From Corynebacterium sp. NML98-0116 (lineage in GTDB: Bacteria; Actinomycetota; Actinomycetes; Mycobacteriales; Mycobacteriaceae), in NCBI RefSeq assembly GCF_001767255.1, contig NZ_CP017639.1:1448875-1512874 (forward strand): a stretch of DNA of 64,000 bases, given 5' to 3'. The notes below the pieces were generated by a model. It saw only the letters and a program-made list of their open reading frames with translations. It ran no database searches and was not told the origin of the DNA. A program made the translations under genes and the position numbers. How positions within the stretch are numbered: position 1 is the stretch's first letter; each line of letters starts with the position of its first letter. Below, piece by piece: positions 51,619 through 60,718 of this stretch.

Positions 51619-53150
51619 ACAACACTAAGCCACACGTTGGCCTGATCTTTGGAGCGCTACTCATCACGATGCTGATGAGCTCATTGGGCCAGATGATTTT
51701 CTCCACTGCCCTGCCGACGATTGTCGGTGAGCTTGGTGGCGTAGATCACATGAGCTGGGTGATTTCGTCGTTCCTGGTCACGATGACAATCGCGATGCCA
51801 ATTAATGGCAAGCTCGGTGACAGGGTCGGACGCAAGTGGCCTTATATTGGCTCGATTGGCCTGTTCGTCATTGGTTCCACCTTGGGTGGGCTTGCACAGT
51901 CAATGCAGCTGCTCATTATCGGGCGCGCCGTCCAAGGCTTTGGCGCTGGCGGCATGATGGTCAACTCCCAGGCAATCATCGCGGAGGTGGTTCCAGCTCG
52001 TAGCCGTGGCAAGTACATGGGTGTGATGGGGGCAGTATTCGGCGTTTCTTCCGTGCTTGGCCCCGTGTTGGGCGGCTGGTTTACGGATGGCCCCGGCTGG
52101 CGTTGGGGCCTTTGGATGAACATCCCGCTGGGGCTTCTCGCGATGACGGTCTGCACAATCGTGCTCCACCTACGCAAGGGGTCGCGGTCAGCACAGAGCA
52201 TCGACTGGCTGGGCACCGTGCTCATGGCGGTTGCCACGACTTCTCTTATTTTGACCACAACGTGGGGTGGCACTCAGTATGAGTGGTCCTCGCCTATCAT
52301 TTTGGGTATTTCCTCGCTTGCGGTTGTCGCTGCAGCGCTGTTCGTCTTCGTTGAGCTGCGCGTACCGAACCCGCTCATCCCCATGCACTTGTTCCGCAAT
52401 CGCAACATGGTCTTGACGACGGCCTCCGGAACCGTGCTGGGACTGGCTATGACCGGTGCGCTTGCTTACCTGCCTACCTACCTGCAGATGGTGCACGAAC
52501 TCACGCCAACGAACGCGGGGCTGATGATGCTGCCAATGGTCATCGGCATCTTGGGCACTGGCACTACCGTGGGGTTCATTATCGCGAAAACGGGCCGCTA
52601 CAAGGTCTACCCGATCATCGGTATGGCCATCGTTTCGGTCGGACTCTTCCTCTTCTCGCAGCTCGAAGTGTCCACACCGCTGACCACGCTGGGTATCTAC
52701 ATGTTCATTTTTGGGTTCGGACTCGGCTTAGTCATGCAGGTACTGGTACTTATTGTCCAGAACTCGTTCCCACTAGCAATGGTCGGTACTGCAACAGCGA
52801 CGAACAACTTCTTCCGACAGATCGGCTCCGCGATCGGTGCGTCGCTTATTGGTTCGCTGTTCATTCACAATATGACGGAGGAGCTCGCGGAACGCCTGCC
52901 AAAAGCATTGGCCTCGATGGCCCCTAGCGAGGCAGCCCCTTACGCCGAGCAATTCTCGAGCGCCGGTGGGCACAACTCCCTCACCCCGCACGCGGTTGCA
53001 CAACTGCCTGACGTACTGCGCGACGCCGTCCTTAATAGTTACAACGACGGCCTGACCCCAGTGTTCTTACTGATGGTCCCATTGGCCGCCGTTGCGTTGG
53101 TGCTGCTCTTCCCGGTCCGGGAGGACCCGCTGAAAGAGACGCTGGACTAG
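51612..53150 (+). CDS. MFS multidrug exporter, EmrB/QacA (DHA2) family
   Basis: 512 residues with 14 predicted helices. Motifs: LGQMIFSTALPTIVGELG in helix 1, GKLGDRVGRKWPY (motif A), RAVQGFGAGGMMVNSQA and GPVLGGWFTDGPGWRWGLWMNIPLG (helix 5 antiporter motif). The start is GTG 51612 overlapping the tetR stop. A TetR operator lies ahead of the pair. It probably pumps lipophilic drugs or dyes; the substrate is unknown. Confidence 0.92.
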   Translation: MVNNTKPHVGLIFGALLITMLMSSLGQMIFSTALPTIVGELGGVDHMSWVISSFLVTMTIAMPINGKLGDRVGRKWPYIGSIGLFVIGSTLGGLAQSMQLLIIGRAVQGFGAGGMMVNSQAIIAEVVPARSRGKYMGVMGAVFGVSSVLGPVLGGWFTDGPGWRWGLWMNIPLGLLAMTVCTIVLHLRKGSRSAQSIDWLGTVLMAVATTSLILTTTWGGTQYEWSSPIILGISSLAVVAAALFVFVELRVPNPLIPMHLFRNRNMVLTTASGTVLGLAMTGALAYLPTYLQMVHELTPTNAGLMMLPMVIGILGTGTTVGFIIAKTGRYKVYPIIGMAIVSVGLFLFSQLEVSTPLTTLGIYMFIFGFGLGLVMQVLVLIVQNSFPLAMVGTATATNNFFRQIGSAIGASLIGSLFIHNMTEELAERLPKALASMAPSEAAPYAEQFSSAGGHNSLTPHAVAQLPDVLRDAVLNSYNDGLTPVFLLMVPLAAVALVLLFPVREDPLKETLD

Positions 53151-53166
53151 GAACGATGAGGCGTGA

Positions 53167-53742
53167 CTAGACCTGGCTTTTGCCTGGTTTCTTTTCTCCC
53201 GGCTTCGGCAACAGCAGCTCGTAGATGTCCGAGTCACGCCACTGGCCTTCCCGCTCACCGTAGGACATTTTCGCCATGTGATGGAAGGTGCCAACTTTCT
53301 CAAACCCGCGCGACTTGTGCAGCCCTGCCGATCCTTCGTTTTCCGGGAAGATCCACGAGTGAATCGACCACTTATCAAGTTCGATGCACGTCGCGATGAG
53401 CTTGTCTAGCAGCGCACCGGATACCCCCATGCCGCGCGCATCCGGATGCACGTAGATGGAGTCTTCAACTACTCCATGGAACACGCTTCTCGACGACGCC
53501 TTCGCCGCAGCTACCCATCCGAGCACACGCGAGTCATCGTGTTCATCAACGGCAACAAACACCGTTTCCATGATCTTCGCCCTGGAAAACTGCTCCCATG
53601 TCAAGCCGCGCGTCTCGTAAGTTGCGTTTCCGGTACTCAGACCCATCTCGTAGATGCTACGCACCTGCGGGTAGTCTTCTGGCCGGATTGGTCGAATGGT
53701 AAACCCTTTTTGGTCATAAAAAACATTGTCCCCATTGGTCAC
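53167..53742 (-). CDS. GNAT acetyltransferase, phosphinothricin acetyltransferase-like
   Basis: About 190 residues. PAT-type pattern: IRPIRPEDYPQVRSIYEMGL at the start, then GNATYETRGLTW, VLGWVAAAKASSRSVFHGVVEDSIYVHP (in pieces: GWVAA and EDSIYVHP), and the acetyl-CoA motif ARGMGVSGALL. Start uncertain: GTG 53742 is the most reasonable, with TTGs at 53766 and 53757 as alternatives, all lying inside a strong terminator hairpin from the upstream gene. Substrate unknown. Confidence 0.83.
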   Translation of the reverse strand: MTNGDNVFYDQKGFTIRPIRPEDYPQVRSIYEMGLSTGNATYETRGLTWEQFSRAKIMETVFVAVDEHDDSRVLGWVAAAKASSRSVFHGVVEDSIYVHPDARGMGVSGALLDKLIATCIELDKWSIHSWIFPENEGSAGLHKSRGFEKVGTFHHMAKMSYGEREGQWRDSDIYELLLPKPGEKKPGKSQV

Positions 53743-53766
53743 ACATCGTGCAACCAACGGGGACAA
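53726..53766 (-). terminator. Terminator after the LGFP lipoprotein gene
   Basis: TTGTCCCC-x-TTGGT (53726-53739) and ACCAA-x-GGGGACAA (53753-53766) pair over 13 of 14 bases. On the minus strand the stem is followed by TGTTTTTTATG, a classic T tract. It ends the lipoprotein message and also covers the start region of the acetyltransferase gene. Confidence 0.85.
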
Positions 53767-53787
53767 AAGCCGTTGTAGAGCTACAAA

Positions 53788-54396
53788 TTACTTCTCGATG
53801 ATGTTTGCAGCGAACGCGCCGGTGTCGTTGTTTTCACGAGTCCACTCGATGGTGCCGTGCTCGAACTCCTGGAACCAGCCAGATTCATTTGGAAGTGGGG
53901 TCTCGGCTGCGGTTGGGAAGCCAACCTTGTCCATAACGCCTTCATTCGTCAGCCACACGTTAGCAATTTGGCCCCAGATCGGAGCGCCACCGGTGTTTTC
54001 ATTCCAGGCGACGTGGTGGTCATTGTCAAAGTCAACGATCCAGCTGCCATCGTGCTCCGTAACCTTCATCGGCTCGCCCCACTCCGAGTCAGCGTACTGG
54101 CCGATTGCCTGGACCAGACCGGTTGGAACCTTGACCTCTTCACCGTCTGCGGTAGTCAAGGAGACAGACTCCGTAGAGCCCTCTGCACCATTAGCGTCGG
54201 TGGCGGTCTCAGCAGCAGTCTCCGTCTCGGCTGCCTCTGTAGCTGTCTCGATGTTGGTCACCGTTGCGGTGCCGGAAGCACCATCCGCAGCGGTGGTAGC
54301 AGTGCTATCGGCGCCCTCTCCGTCAGAGCAAGCAACCAAGCCTGCGGCCAGAGCGGTAGCAGCAACGGCGGAAGTAAAAACCTTCTTGTAATTCAT
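53788..54396 (-). CDS. LGFP-repeat cell-wall lipoprotein
   Basis: 202 residues. Lipoprotein signal with lipobox LAAGLVAC (Cys about 23), a long Thr/Ala/Glu-rich linker, then LGFP-type repeats (VWLTNEGVMDKVGFPTAAE and WFQEFEHGTIEW). LGFP repeats are thought to hold proteins to the mycolyl-arabinogalactan wall. GAAAGGAAA precedes ATG 54396. A strong terminator follows. Function otherwise unknown. Confidence 0.83.
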   Translation of the reverse strand: MNYKKVFTSAVAATALAAGLVACSDGEGADSTATTAADGASGTATVTNIETATEAAETETAAETATDANGAEGSTESVSLTTADGEEVKVPTGLVQAIGQYADSEWGEPMKVTEHDGSWIVDFDNDHHVAWNENTGGAPIWGQIANVWLTNEGVMDKVGFPTAAETPLPNESGWFQEFEHGTIEWTRENNDTGAFAANIIEK

Positions 54397-54445
54397 CAAA
54401 ATTTCCTTTCGTTGTTGAATTTGTCTGGTTTCCATTATGCAAATT

Positions 54446-55156
54446 TCACTTTCGCCGCCTCCGTTTCACCCCCGTTCGGGGTGTTTTCCCGGCCGCACCC
54501 TTGCGCTTTTTCCCACGTTTCGTATATAAGCGTTTGCCCTGCGCAGCACGGGAGTCTGACACCTGTTTGCGCCGCCTCGTCCCAGCAGTCGGCTCACTCC
54601 CCCTCGACGAGCGAGCGGTGCGCCCTTTTGCGACGCCCACAAAGTCCTGGATCTCGTCACCGTCGTCGGCTTTCCGCCACACCAATGCAATCTCAGTTTC
54701 AACCAGCGGAGCGTGCCAAACTTCCAAACACGCGATCTGTTTCTTCGAGAGCACCTTCAACAACGGCAACGGGGCCAATGCCACGCCAACGTTTGCCGCA
54801 ACGACCTGCAATGCACCACGAAGCTCTTCAAGTGACGCCTCCGGCTGGTAGACCCAGTTGATGATTTCGCCTTCGAGGTCCGCGTAATCGACGCGCTCCC
54901 CAAGCTCTGCAAACAAAGAGTCCTTGGGCACGGCAACGCCGGGAGCCTCGGTATAGAGACGGACCACGTGAAATTCATCGGTAATACGGTCATCGGGCAG
55001 GCGCATCAGCGCCAGCGATGTAGAAGTCGTCTCGTCCAGGAGATCAGCGAAGGGGTCGTCGACACCTTGCGTATCGAGCGAGTGCGGTGTGGACTGTGCG
55101 AAGCGTTTAAACCACTTCCCTGGCTCTGTGCCGGTGACGAAAGCAAGCGATAGCAT
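54446..55156 (-). CDS. LysR-type substrate-binding domain protein lacking HTH
   Basis: 236 residues. The sequence aligns with the effector-binding part of LysR regulators (LSLAFVTGTEPGKWFKRFAQ, VANVGVALAPLPLLKVL, WHAPLVETEIALVWRK) but there is no N-terminal HTH. A strongly basic tail rich in Lys/Arg (KRLYTKRGKKRKGAAGK) could bind nucleic acid instead. It is divergent from the DUF5997 gene 23 bases away, a recurrent actinobacterial pairing. Function unknown. Confidence 0.8.
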   Translation of the reverse strand: MLSLAFVTGTEPGKWFKRFAQSTPHSLDTQGVDDPFADLLDETTSTSLALMRLPDDRITDEFHVVRLYTEAPGVAVPKDSLFAELGERVDYADLEGEIINWVYQPEASLEELRGALQVVAANVGVALAPLPLLKVLSKKQIACLEVWHAPLVETEIALVWRKADDGDEIQDFVGVAKGRTARSSRGSEPTAGTRRRKQVSDSRAAQGKRLYTKRGKKRKGAAGKTPRTGVKRRRRK

Positions 55157-55179
55157 GGCACAATGCTACCGTTTGGTGT

Positions 55180-55539
55180 ATGACTACACAGAAGCCATCC
55201 GGAACCGCGATGAAGGCCGCGACCGCCGCGAAGAAACTCGGGATCTACCTGCCAGCGACGCCGCAGGAGTTCCAAGACAATGCCGTGACGCACGCGCAAC
55301 TGCGCGAATTACAGAACAATCCCCCAGAGTGGCTGCAGGAACTGCGCCGCAATGGGCCACACCCCCGCCCCGAGGTGGCGCGCAAACTCGGGATCTCAAT
55401 CACCGCACTCAAAGCAAACGACATGGACAAGCCGCTCACCACTGAGGAGATCAACGAGCTGTTGAAAAACCAGCCGGAATGGTTGAGCTCGGCCCGCACC
55501 ACTCATTCAGAGCAGCGCCAGGCCGAGCAGCAGCAGTAG
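55180..55539 (+). CDS. DUF5997 protein
   Basis: 119 residues, mostly helical and soluble, recognised by AKKLGIYLPATPQEFQDNAV, then HAQLRELQNNPPEWLQELRR and ARKLGISITALKAN near the end. No catalytic motif is obvious. It faces the HTH-less LysR-like gene across a 23-base gap, so the two promoters overlap. A Gln-rich tail ends the protein. Role unknown, possibly linked to that partner. Confidence 0.82.
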   Translation: MTTQKPSGTAMKAATAAKKLGIYLPATPQEFQDNAVTHAQLRELQNNPPEWLQELRRNGPHPRPEVARKLGISITALKANDMDKPLTTEEINELLKNQPEWLSSARTTHSEQRQAEQQQ

Positions 55540-55542
55540 CTC

Positions 55543-56841
55543 TTAGAGCATCTTCCAATCTTCGAGGCCCGGGTAGAGCGGGAACCGCTCCGCCAGCGCG
55601 TCTACGCGGGCGTGCAGGGCGTCGACGTCGGCGTTCTCACCCTGGATAAGCGCCTCGGCGATAATTTCCGCAACTTCCTCAAACTCTTCCTTGCCGAAGC
55701 CGCGGGTCGCCAGCGCCGGGGTGCCAATACGCAGCCCCGACGTCACGGCTGGCGGACGCGGATCGAAAGGAACGGCGTTGCGGTTCACCGTAATGCCAGC
55801 CTTATGCAGCAAATCCTCTGCCTGCTGGCCATCCATCGCGGAGTTACGCAGGTCCACTAGCACAAGGTGGACATCGGTGCCGCCGGAGACGACGTCGATG
55901 CCGGCTTCCTTGGCGTCTGGCTGGGTCAAGCGCTCGGCGAGAATCTTTGCGCCCTCGAGCGTGCGCTCCTGGCGGTTACGGAAAGCCTCCGTCGCGGCGA
56001 GCTTGAAGGCGGTAGCCTTCGCAGCGATCACGTGCACCAGCGGGCCACCCTGCTGGCCTGGGAACACTGCGGAGTTGAGTTTCTTGTGCAGCTCGAGATC
56101 GTTGGTCAGGATGAAGCCGGAGCGTGGTCCACCAATGGTCTTGTGCACCGTGGAGGACACAACGTGTGCATGAGGCACCGGCGACGGGTGCAGACCAGCA
56201 GCGACCAAGCCAGCGAAGTGCGCCATATCGACCCACAAGTACGCACCAACCTCGTCTGCGATCGAGCGGAACTCAGCAAAGTCCTCGTGGCGAGGGTACG
56301 CGGACCAACCCGCGATGATCACCTTCGGCTTGACCTCGCGCGCCTGTTCACGCAGCTTCTCCATGTCGATGGTGCACGTGTCTTTTTCAACCTTGTACGC
56401 AGCGACGTTGTACAGCTTGCCGGAGAAGTTGATCTTCATACCGTGCGTCAGGTGGCCACCGTGAGCGAGGCTGAGGCCCAAGATGGTGTCGCCCGGCTCG
56501 CACAGCGCCATCAACACAGCCGCATTCGCCTGCGCACCGGAGTGTGGTTGCACGTTCGCGTATTTCGCGCCGAAGAGCTCCTTCGCGCGGTCGCGCGCCA
56601 GGTCTTCAACGACGTCGGCGTGCTCGCAGCCACCGTAGTAGCGACGACCTGGGTAGCCTTCGGCATATTTGTTTGTAAACACCGAACCCTGTGCTTGCAG
56701 CACTGCTCGCGGAACGAAGTTCTCGGAGGCAATCATCTCCAGCGTGTTTCGCTGGCGCGACAGCTCCTGAACGATCGCTTCGTGAACTTCGGGGTCAAAA
56801 GTAGCGAGATCCTGGTAGCGGAGGTCTTCAGACACGTGCAC
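55543..56841 (-). CDS. glyA: GlyA serine hydroxymethyltransferase
   Basis: 432 residues. Interconverts serine and glycine with tetrahydrofolate, supplying one-carbon units. PLP lysine in [14 protein letters not shown] near residue 228, and [20 protein letters not shown] near 55. Length and motifs are standard. It is convergent with the DUF5997 gene, only 3 bases apart. The 182-base upstream region has an imperfect dyad at 56884-56908 and no other feature I can name. Confidence 0.97.
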   Translation of the reverse strand: MHVSEDLRYQDLATFDPEVHEAIVQELSRQRNTLEMIASENFVPRAVLQAQGSVFTNKYAEGYPGRRYYGGCEHADVVEDLARDRAKELFGAKYANVQPHSGAQANAAVLMALCEPGDTILGLSLAHGGHLTHGMKINFSGKLYNVAAYKVEKDTCTIDMEKLREQAREVKPKVIIAGWSAYPRHEDFAEFRSIADEVGAYLWVDMAHFAGLVAAGLHPSPVPHAHVVSSTVHKTIGGPRSGFILTNDLELHKKLNSAVFPGQQGGPLVHVIAAKATAFKLAATEAFRNRQERTLEGAKILAERLTQPDAKEAGIDVVSGGTDVHLVLVDLRNSAMDGQQAEDLLHKAGITVNRNAVPFDPRPPAVTSGLRIGTPALATRGFGKEEFEEVAEIIAEALIQGENADVDALHARVDALAERFPLYPGLEDWKML

Positions 56842-56883
56842 CGGGTCCTTTCAAGATCAGACAGTCAATCATGTTATAGCTCA

Positions 56884-56908
56884 TGCCCAGGCACACCTAC
56901 GCCTGGCA
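56884..56908 (-). promoter_or_regulatory. Imperfect dyad upstream of glyA
   Basis: TGCCCAGGC (56884-56892) and GCCTGGCA (56901-56908) form an inverted repeat with one bulged C, 43 bases upstream of the glyA start. Possible operator; corynebacterial glyA is known to have its own regulator (GlyR), but I cannot match its site. Confidence 0.3.
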
Positions 56909-57023
56909 CTGCTATGCAGTATAAGCATCAGCGCTACGAAAGAAGTCCACTTTATTCAGGAACTTCAGAAGTATCTGTACCTGAGTTCCCCGGCACGAAA
57001 CAACAAATGTAACAATGTTACGC

Positions 57024-57959
57024 ATGGCGAAATCTCCCCGCACTTCGGATTCGAGCCCTTATTTGGACTTTCACCGCGACGATTGGCGGCACCGACGTGC
57101 GCAAATGCCACAAGTCTTGACGGAGGACGAAGTAGCCAAGCTCAGTGGTATCGGCGAGAACCTCGATATGCAGGAAGTTGAAGACATTTACCTTCCGATC
57201 TCTCGCCTGATTCACCTCCAGGTACGGGCCAGACAAAAACTTACGAAGGCTACAGAGACGTTTATCGGTGATGACCCAGGCCACGTGCCATTCATTATCG
57301 GGATTGCGGGGTCGGTGGCCGTCGGCAAGTCAACGACTGCCCGTGTACTGCAGGTGTTGCTACAGCGTTGGGACTCTCATCCTCGAGTGGACCTCATCAC
57401 CACCGACGGGTTCCTCTATCCCAGCAAAGTGCTCAAAGAGCGCAACCTGATGGACCGCAAAGGATTCCCGGAATCCTACAACCGGCGCGACCTCATGCGC
57501 TTTGTCACCGAGGTCAAGTCGGGTCAACCACTGGTCAAAGCGCCGATATATTCTCACTTCGCCTACGACATCATCCCAGGCGAGTTCATTGAGGTCCGCC
57601 AGCCGGACATCATCATTCTCGAAGGGCTCAACGTCCTCCAAACCGGCCCGACCCTCATGGTGTCCGACCTCTTCGACTTCTCAATTTATGTCGACGCCCT
57701 CACCACCGATATTGAACGCTGGTACATCGACCGCTTCATGAAGCTTCGCAACACCGCGTTTCGAGAGCCCGGCGCGCACTTTGCGCACTATGCCGACATC
57801 GATGAGGCGCAGGCCCGTCACAAGGCACGCGATATTTGGCAGTCCATCAACCTGCCGAACCTAGTGGAAAACATTGCCCCCACCCGTATCCGTGCCTCGC
57901 TCGTGCTACGCAAAGGCGCCGACCATTCAGTGCAGTGGGTCCGCATGCGCAAAATGTAG
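57024..57959 (+). CDS. coaA: CoaA type I pantothenate kinase
   Basis: 311 residues. First step of coenzyme A synthesis. P-loop [15 protein letters not shown] near residue 98, [12 protein letters not shown] near 130, and [21 protein letters not shown] at 57010-57015 is a likely -10 box, making ATG 57024 (MAKSPRT) a leaderless start; the ATG at 57015 lies inside the box. Typical actinobacterial length. Confidence 0.95.
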   Translation: MAKSPRTSDSSPYLDFHRDDWRHRRAQMPQVLTEDEVAKLSGIGENLDMQEVEDIYLPISRLIHLQVRARQKLTKATETFIGDDPGHVPFIIGIAGSVAVGKSTTARVLQVLLQRWDSHPRVDLITTDGFLYPSKVLKERNLMDRKGFPESYNRRDLMRFVTEVKSGQPLVKAPIYSHFAYDIIPGEFIEVRQPDIIILEGLNVLQTGPTLMVSDLFDFSIYVDALTTDIERWYIDRFMKLRNTAFREPGAHFAHYADIDEAQARHKARDIWQSINLPNLVENIAPTRIRASLVLRKGADHSVQWVRMRKM

Positions 57960-57973
57960 CGCCAGGTAGCTGC

Positions 57974-58744
57974 CTACTTGCCGAAGCGACGGGAGCGCTG
58001 CGAGTACTCGCGCAACGCGCGAAGGAAGTCAATCTTGCGGAACGCGGGCCAGTACGTGTCCGTAAACCAGATCTCGGAGTACGCCGCCTGCCACAGTAGG
58101 AAGCCGGAGAGGCGCTGCTCCCCCGACGTCCGGATCACTAAGTCTGGATCGGGCTGACCTGAGGTGTACAGGTGCTGCGACACGGACTCGACGGTCACTG
58201 CGTTGACCAGTTCGTCCACGCTGCAGCCGCTGGCAGCGGCGTCGCTAATGAGGCTGCGAACGGCGTCGACAATTTCTTGCCTGCCGCCGTACCCCACCGC
58301 AATGTTGACGGTCAGGCCAGCTTTACCTGTGGTGGTGTCGGCAGATCGGCGCATCCTTTCTGCAACCTCATCCGGCAAGAGCTCCAGGTGCCCTACGAGC
58401 CGAACCTTGCAGGAGTAAGACTGCGTCGCAAGGTCCTCGATCACCTCGGAAATAATGTCGAACAGCAGCTCAACTTCTTCCGAAGTCCGTTGCAAATTCT
58501 CCGTTGATAACAGGTAGATCGTAACGACGTCCACGTCCATTTCCGCCGACCACCGCACAAGTTCGCCGATCTTCGCCCCACCCACCCGGTGGCCATGAGA
58601 AACATCGGTGAACCCAGCCTCACGGGCCCACCGTCGGTTGCCGTCCGCCATGACCGCGATGTGCTTCGGGCGTTTCTTGCCCTTCAGCTCACGCTTCAGG
58701 CGCGCTTCATACAGCGGATACAGAATTTTTTGGAGGCTACTCAC
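57974..58744 (-). CDS. Z-isoprenyl diphosphate synthase (UppS family)
   Basis: 256 residues. A cis-prenyltransferase making a polyprenyl diphosphate for cell-wall carriers. Catalytic motif HIAVMADGNRRWA near residue 30, TIYLLSTEN near 80, and DLVIRTSGEQRLSGFLLWQ and SEIWFTDTYWP near the end. The start could be GTG 58744 (AAGG 8 bases upstream) or the upstream TTG/GTG at 58765/58762. Corynebacteria have two such enzymes with different chain lengths; which one this is cannot be told here. Confidence 0.92.
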   Translation of the reverse strand: MSSLQKILYPLYEARLKRELKGKKRPKHIAVMADGNRRWAREAGFTDVSHGHRVGGAKIGELVRWSAEMDVDVVTIYLLSTENLQRTSEEVELLFDIISEVIEDLATQSYSCKVRLVGHLELLPDEVAERMRRSADTTTGKAGLTVNIAVGYGGRQEIVDAVRSLISDAAASGCSVDELVNAVTVESVSQHLYTSGQPDPDLVIRTSGEQRLSGFLLWQAAYSEIWFTDTYWPAFRKIDFLRALREYSQRSRRFGK

Positions 58745-58789
58745 GGACCCAACCTTACTCACCAATCAACGGTATGTATGTTAGATGCC

Positions 58790-59092
58790 TTAGATCCAAC
58801 GCTTCTTCCGGCGATCAAGCACACCCGCCTCCGCCATGGCCTTATCCAGCGCCTCCTGGTCAAACGGGTCGATTCCGTGCTTCTCAGCGAAGAGGCTGCG
58901 ACGGCGGAACCGCGAGTACCGGCGATGGAACGCAAACCCCAGAGACAAAATGACCACAGCCAGCATCACCAACAGCAACAGGCCGAATGGCGAAGCCTTG
59001 CCAAAGTCAGGCCCCACCGGGTTTTCCTTCGGCGCCTGCGCCACCAAGTAAGCAGAGGTGTTGATAATCGCTGCGTGTGCTGTCGTCATCAT
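58790..59092 (-). CDS. Small single-pass membrane protein
   Basis: 100 residues: an N-terminal alanine-rich, weak signal-like segment, a clear transmembrane helix (FGLLLLVMLAVVILSLGFAF), then a basic cytoplasmic tail with FHRRYSRFRRRSLFAEKHG and FDQEALDKAM. Unrecognised function. It lies between uppS and mca on the same strand, a conserved actinobacterial order, so it is likely real and co-transcribed with mca (30-base gap). Confidence 0.72.
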   Translation of the reverse strand: MMTTAHAAIINTSAYLVAQAPKENPVGPDFGKASPFGLLLLVMLAVVILSLGFAFHRRYSRFRRRSLFAEKHGIDPFDQEALDKAMAEAGVLDRRKKRWI

Positions 59093-59122
59093 GTGTATTT
59101 CGTCTTCCTTGTGCTGAAAATG

Positions 59123-60031
59123 TTAGCGCTCTTGCCCGAAACCTTCAGCGAGCGCGTCCGCGGTCTTCGGGTCAATACCGGCGAAGAGATCATCTTCCGG
59201 CAACGTTGATGCTACGCGAGTTCTGGCCAACTCAAACTCTTCTGTCGGCCATACCTCCTGCTGGTCCTCAACTGGGCTCGCCAAAAACGCGCCCGCCGGA
59301 TCAATCTGTGTCGCATGTGCCGTCAGCGCTGCTGCACGCTGGGGGAAGTACTCCGCGCACTCCACCCTTGTGGTCACGCGACTCATCACATCCGCTTTGT
59401 TTTCTTCCCACCGCTGAATCATCAGCTCGTACGGGCTCTTCTTTCCCTGCGCGTACAAGCGGTCCTGCAGAAGACGCATCCGCTGCAGGATAAATCCATG
59501 GCTGTAGTACAGCTTCAATGGCGTCCACGCCTGCCCTGCTTCAGGAGCAAAGGATGGATCTCCCGCCTTGTCCCAGGCCAGCATCGAGATTTCGTGGACC
59601 ATCAAGTGGTCGGGGTGCGGGTAGCCACCGTTTTCGTCGTAGGTAATGATGACATGCGGCCTGAACTCTCGAATCGACTCGACGAGATGCGCCGTCACTG
59701 CCTCCGGGTCTTGGGTCGCGAACGAGCCTTCCGGCAGCGGGGGCAGCGGGTCGCCTTGTGGCAGACCCGAGTCTTCGTACCCCATCCACTGATGTTCCAC
59801 GCCGAGGGCCGCCGCGGCCTCCGCCATCTCCTGCTCCCGGACCTCGAGGATGTTCTCCAGCACGCCCGGCCGATCCATCGCAGGGTTCAAGATGTCGCCT
59901 CGTCGCCCGTCAGTACATGTGACGACGAGCACCCGGTTCCCCTCCGATGCGTATTTTGCCATCGTTGCTGCACCTTTAGAGGACTCGTCGTCTGGGTGTG
60001 CGTGGATCGCCATCAAGCGCAAGCCGGCCAC
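59123..60031 (-). CDS. mca: Mca, mycothiol S-conjugate amidase
   Basis: 302 residues. Zinc hydrolase that cleaves mycothiol-bound toxins into mercapturic acids for export. Zinc motif AIHAHPDDESSK near residue 10, and the third ligand in YPHPDHLMVHE near 142. GTG 60031 is chosen because AGGAGG lies 5 bases upstream; the longer frame upstream has no ribosome site. Its presence shows the cell uses mycothiol, an actinobacterial trait. Confidence 0.94.
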   Translation of the reverse strand: MAGLRLMAIHAHPDDESSKGAATMAKYASEGNRVLVVTCTDGRRGDILNPAMDRPGVLENILEVREQEMAEAAAALGVEHQWMGYEDSGLPQGDPLPPLPEGSFATQDPEAVTAHLVESIREFRPHVIITYDENGGYPHPDHLMVHEISMLAWDKAGDPSFAPEAGQAWTPLKLYYSHGFILQRMRLLQDRLYAQGKKSPYELMIQRWEENKADVMSRVTTRVECAEYFPQRAAALTAHATQIDPAGAFLASPVEDQQEVWPTEEFELARTRVASTLPEDDLFAGIDPKTADALAEGFGQER

Positions 60032-60146
60032 TATTCCTCCTAGAACTTCTTCGGGGCCTGATTCCGTAACTTCGCGCCATCTTAGTACCATTGGAACGGA
60101 TTGCAGCTACAGCGTCATCCAGCGTCATTCAGCGAGGTAGGTAACC

Positions 60147-60611
60147 GTGACTTCTCCCAGTCGCCCAACATCCCGATACGGCTCCAGCACCACCCCGACA
60201 GCCACGAAACGCAGCAACGCCGCTGGCCGGATCGTCGCGCTGATCGCCATCGGCCTCGTCGTCGTGCTGCTTTACAGTGTCTTTGACTACTTCAAGAAGC
60301 AGGAGTCCCGCACCGTCACTGCGGATTTCATCTCGCTCGAAGCTGTTGACGACAACACCACACGCATGTGGATCGATGTATCACGCAAAGACGTCGAGGC
60401 CCCTTCGTACTGCATCGTCACTGCGGTCAACTACGCGCATGCCGAAGTTGGGCGTCGAGAAGTAGTACTCCCCGCAGGCGGGCAGGAGCTCGAGCGGGTC
60501 GCCGTCGAACTACCGGTGCGCGAGCCGGCAGTCTCAGGACGTGTCTACGGCTGCTCGGACAATCTGCCGTTCTACATGGACCCCACCAGCACCTTTTACG
60601 ACGCCCGCTAA
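60147..60611 (+). CDS. DUF4307 membrane protein
   Basis: 154 residues. A Ser/Thr-rich cytoplasmic start, one transmembrane helix (RIVALIAIGLVVVLLYSVF) and an extracellular DUF4307 domain with APSYCIVTAVNYAHAEVG and SGRVYGCSD; the two cysteines may pair. GTG 60147 start. It lies between mca and greA as in many actinobacteria. Unknown function. Confidence 0.82.
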   Translation: MTSPSRPTSRYGSSTTPTATKRSNAAGRIVALIAIGLVVVLLYSVFDYFKKQESRTVTADFISLEAVDDNTTRMWIDVSRKDVEAPSYCIVTAVNYAHAEVGRREVVLPAGGQELERVAVELPVREPAVSGRVYGCSDNLPFYMDPTSTFYDAR

Positions 60612-60646
60612 GCCTCACCAGTGCACCACCTGCGCGGCAGCTGTGC

Positions 60647-60685
60647 TATTATCCGCCTGGTAAAGTTGCCCGCCAACCGGCGGGC
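60647..60685 (+). promoter_or_regulatory. greA promoter and leader hairpin
   Basis: TGC-TATTAT (60644-60652) is an extended -10 box, predicting a start near 60659. Nine bases later GCCCGCC-AACC-GGCGGGC (60668-60685) forms a compact 7-base G/C hairpin in the untranslated leader, 34 bases before ATG 60719. It may act as an attenuator or stabiliser. Confidence 0.6.
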
Positions 60686-60718
60686 TCGTTTGACATATAT
60701 AGGGAAGGTTTTTACCTG

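Noticed and set aside
59315..60043. Plus-strand 242-codon frame opposite mca
   Set aside because: Antisense shadow of a gene with clear zinc-ligand motifs.
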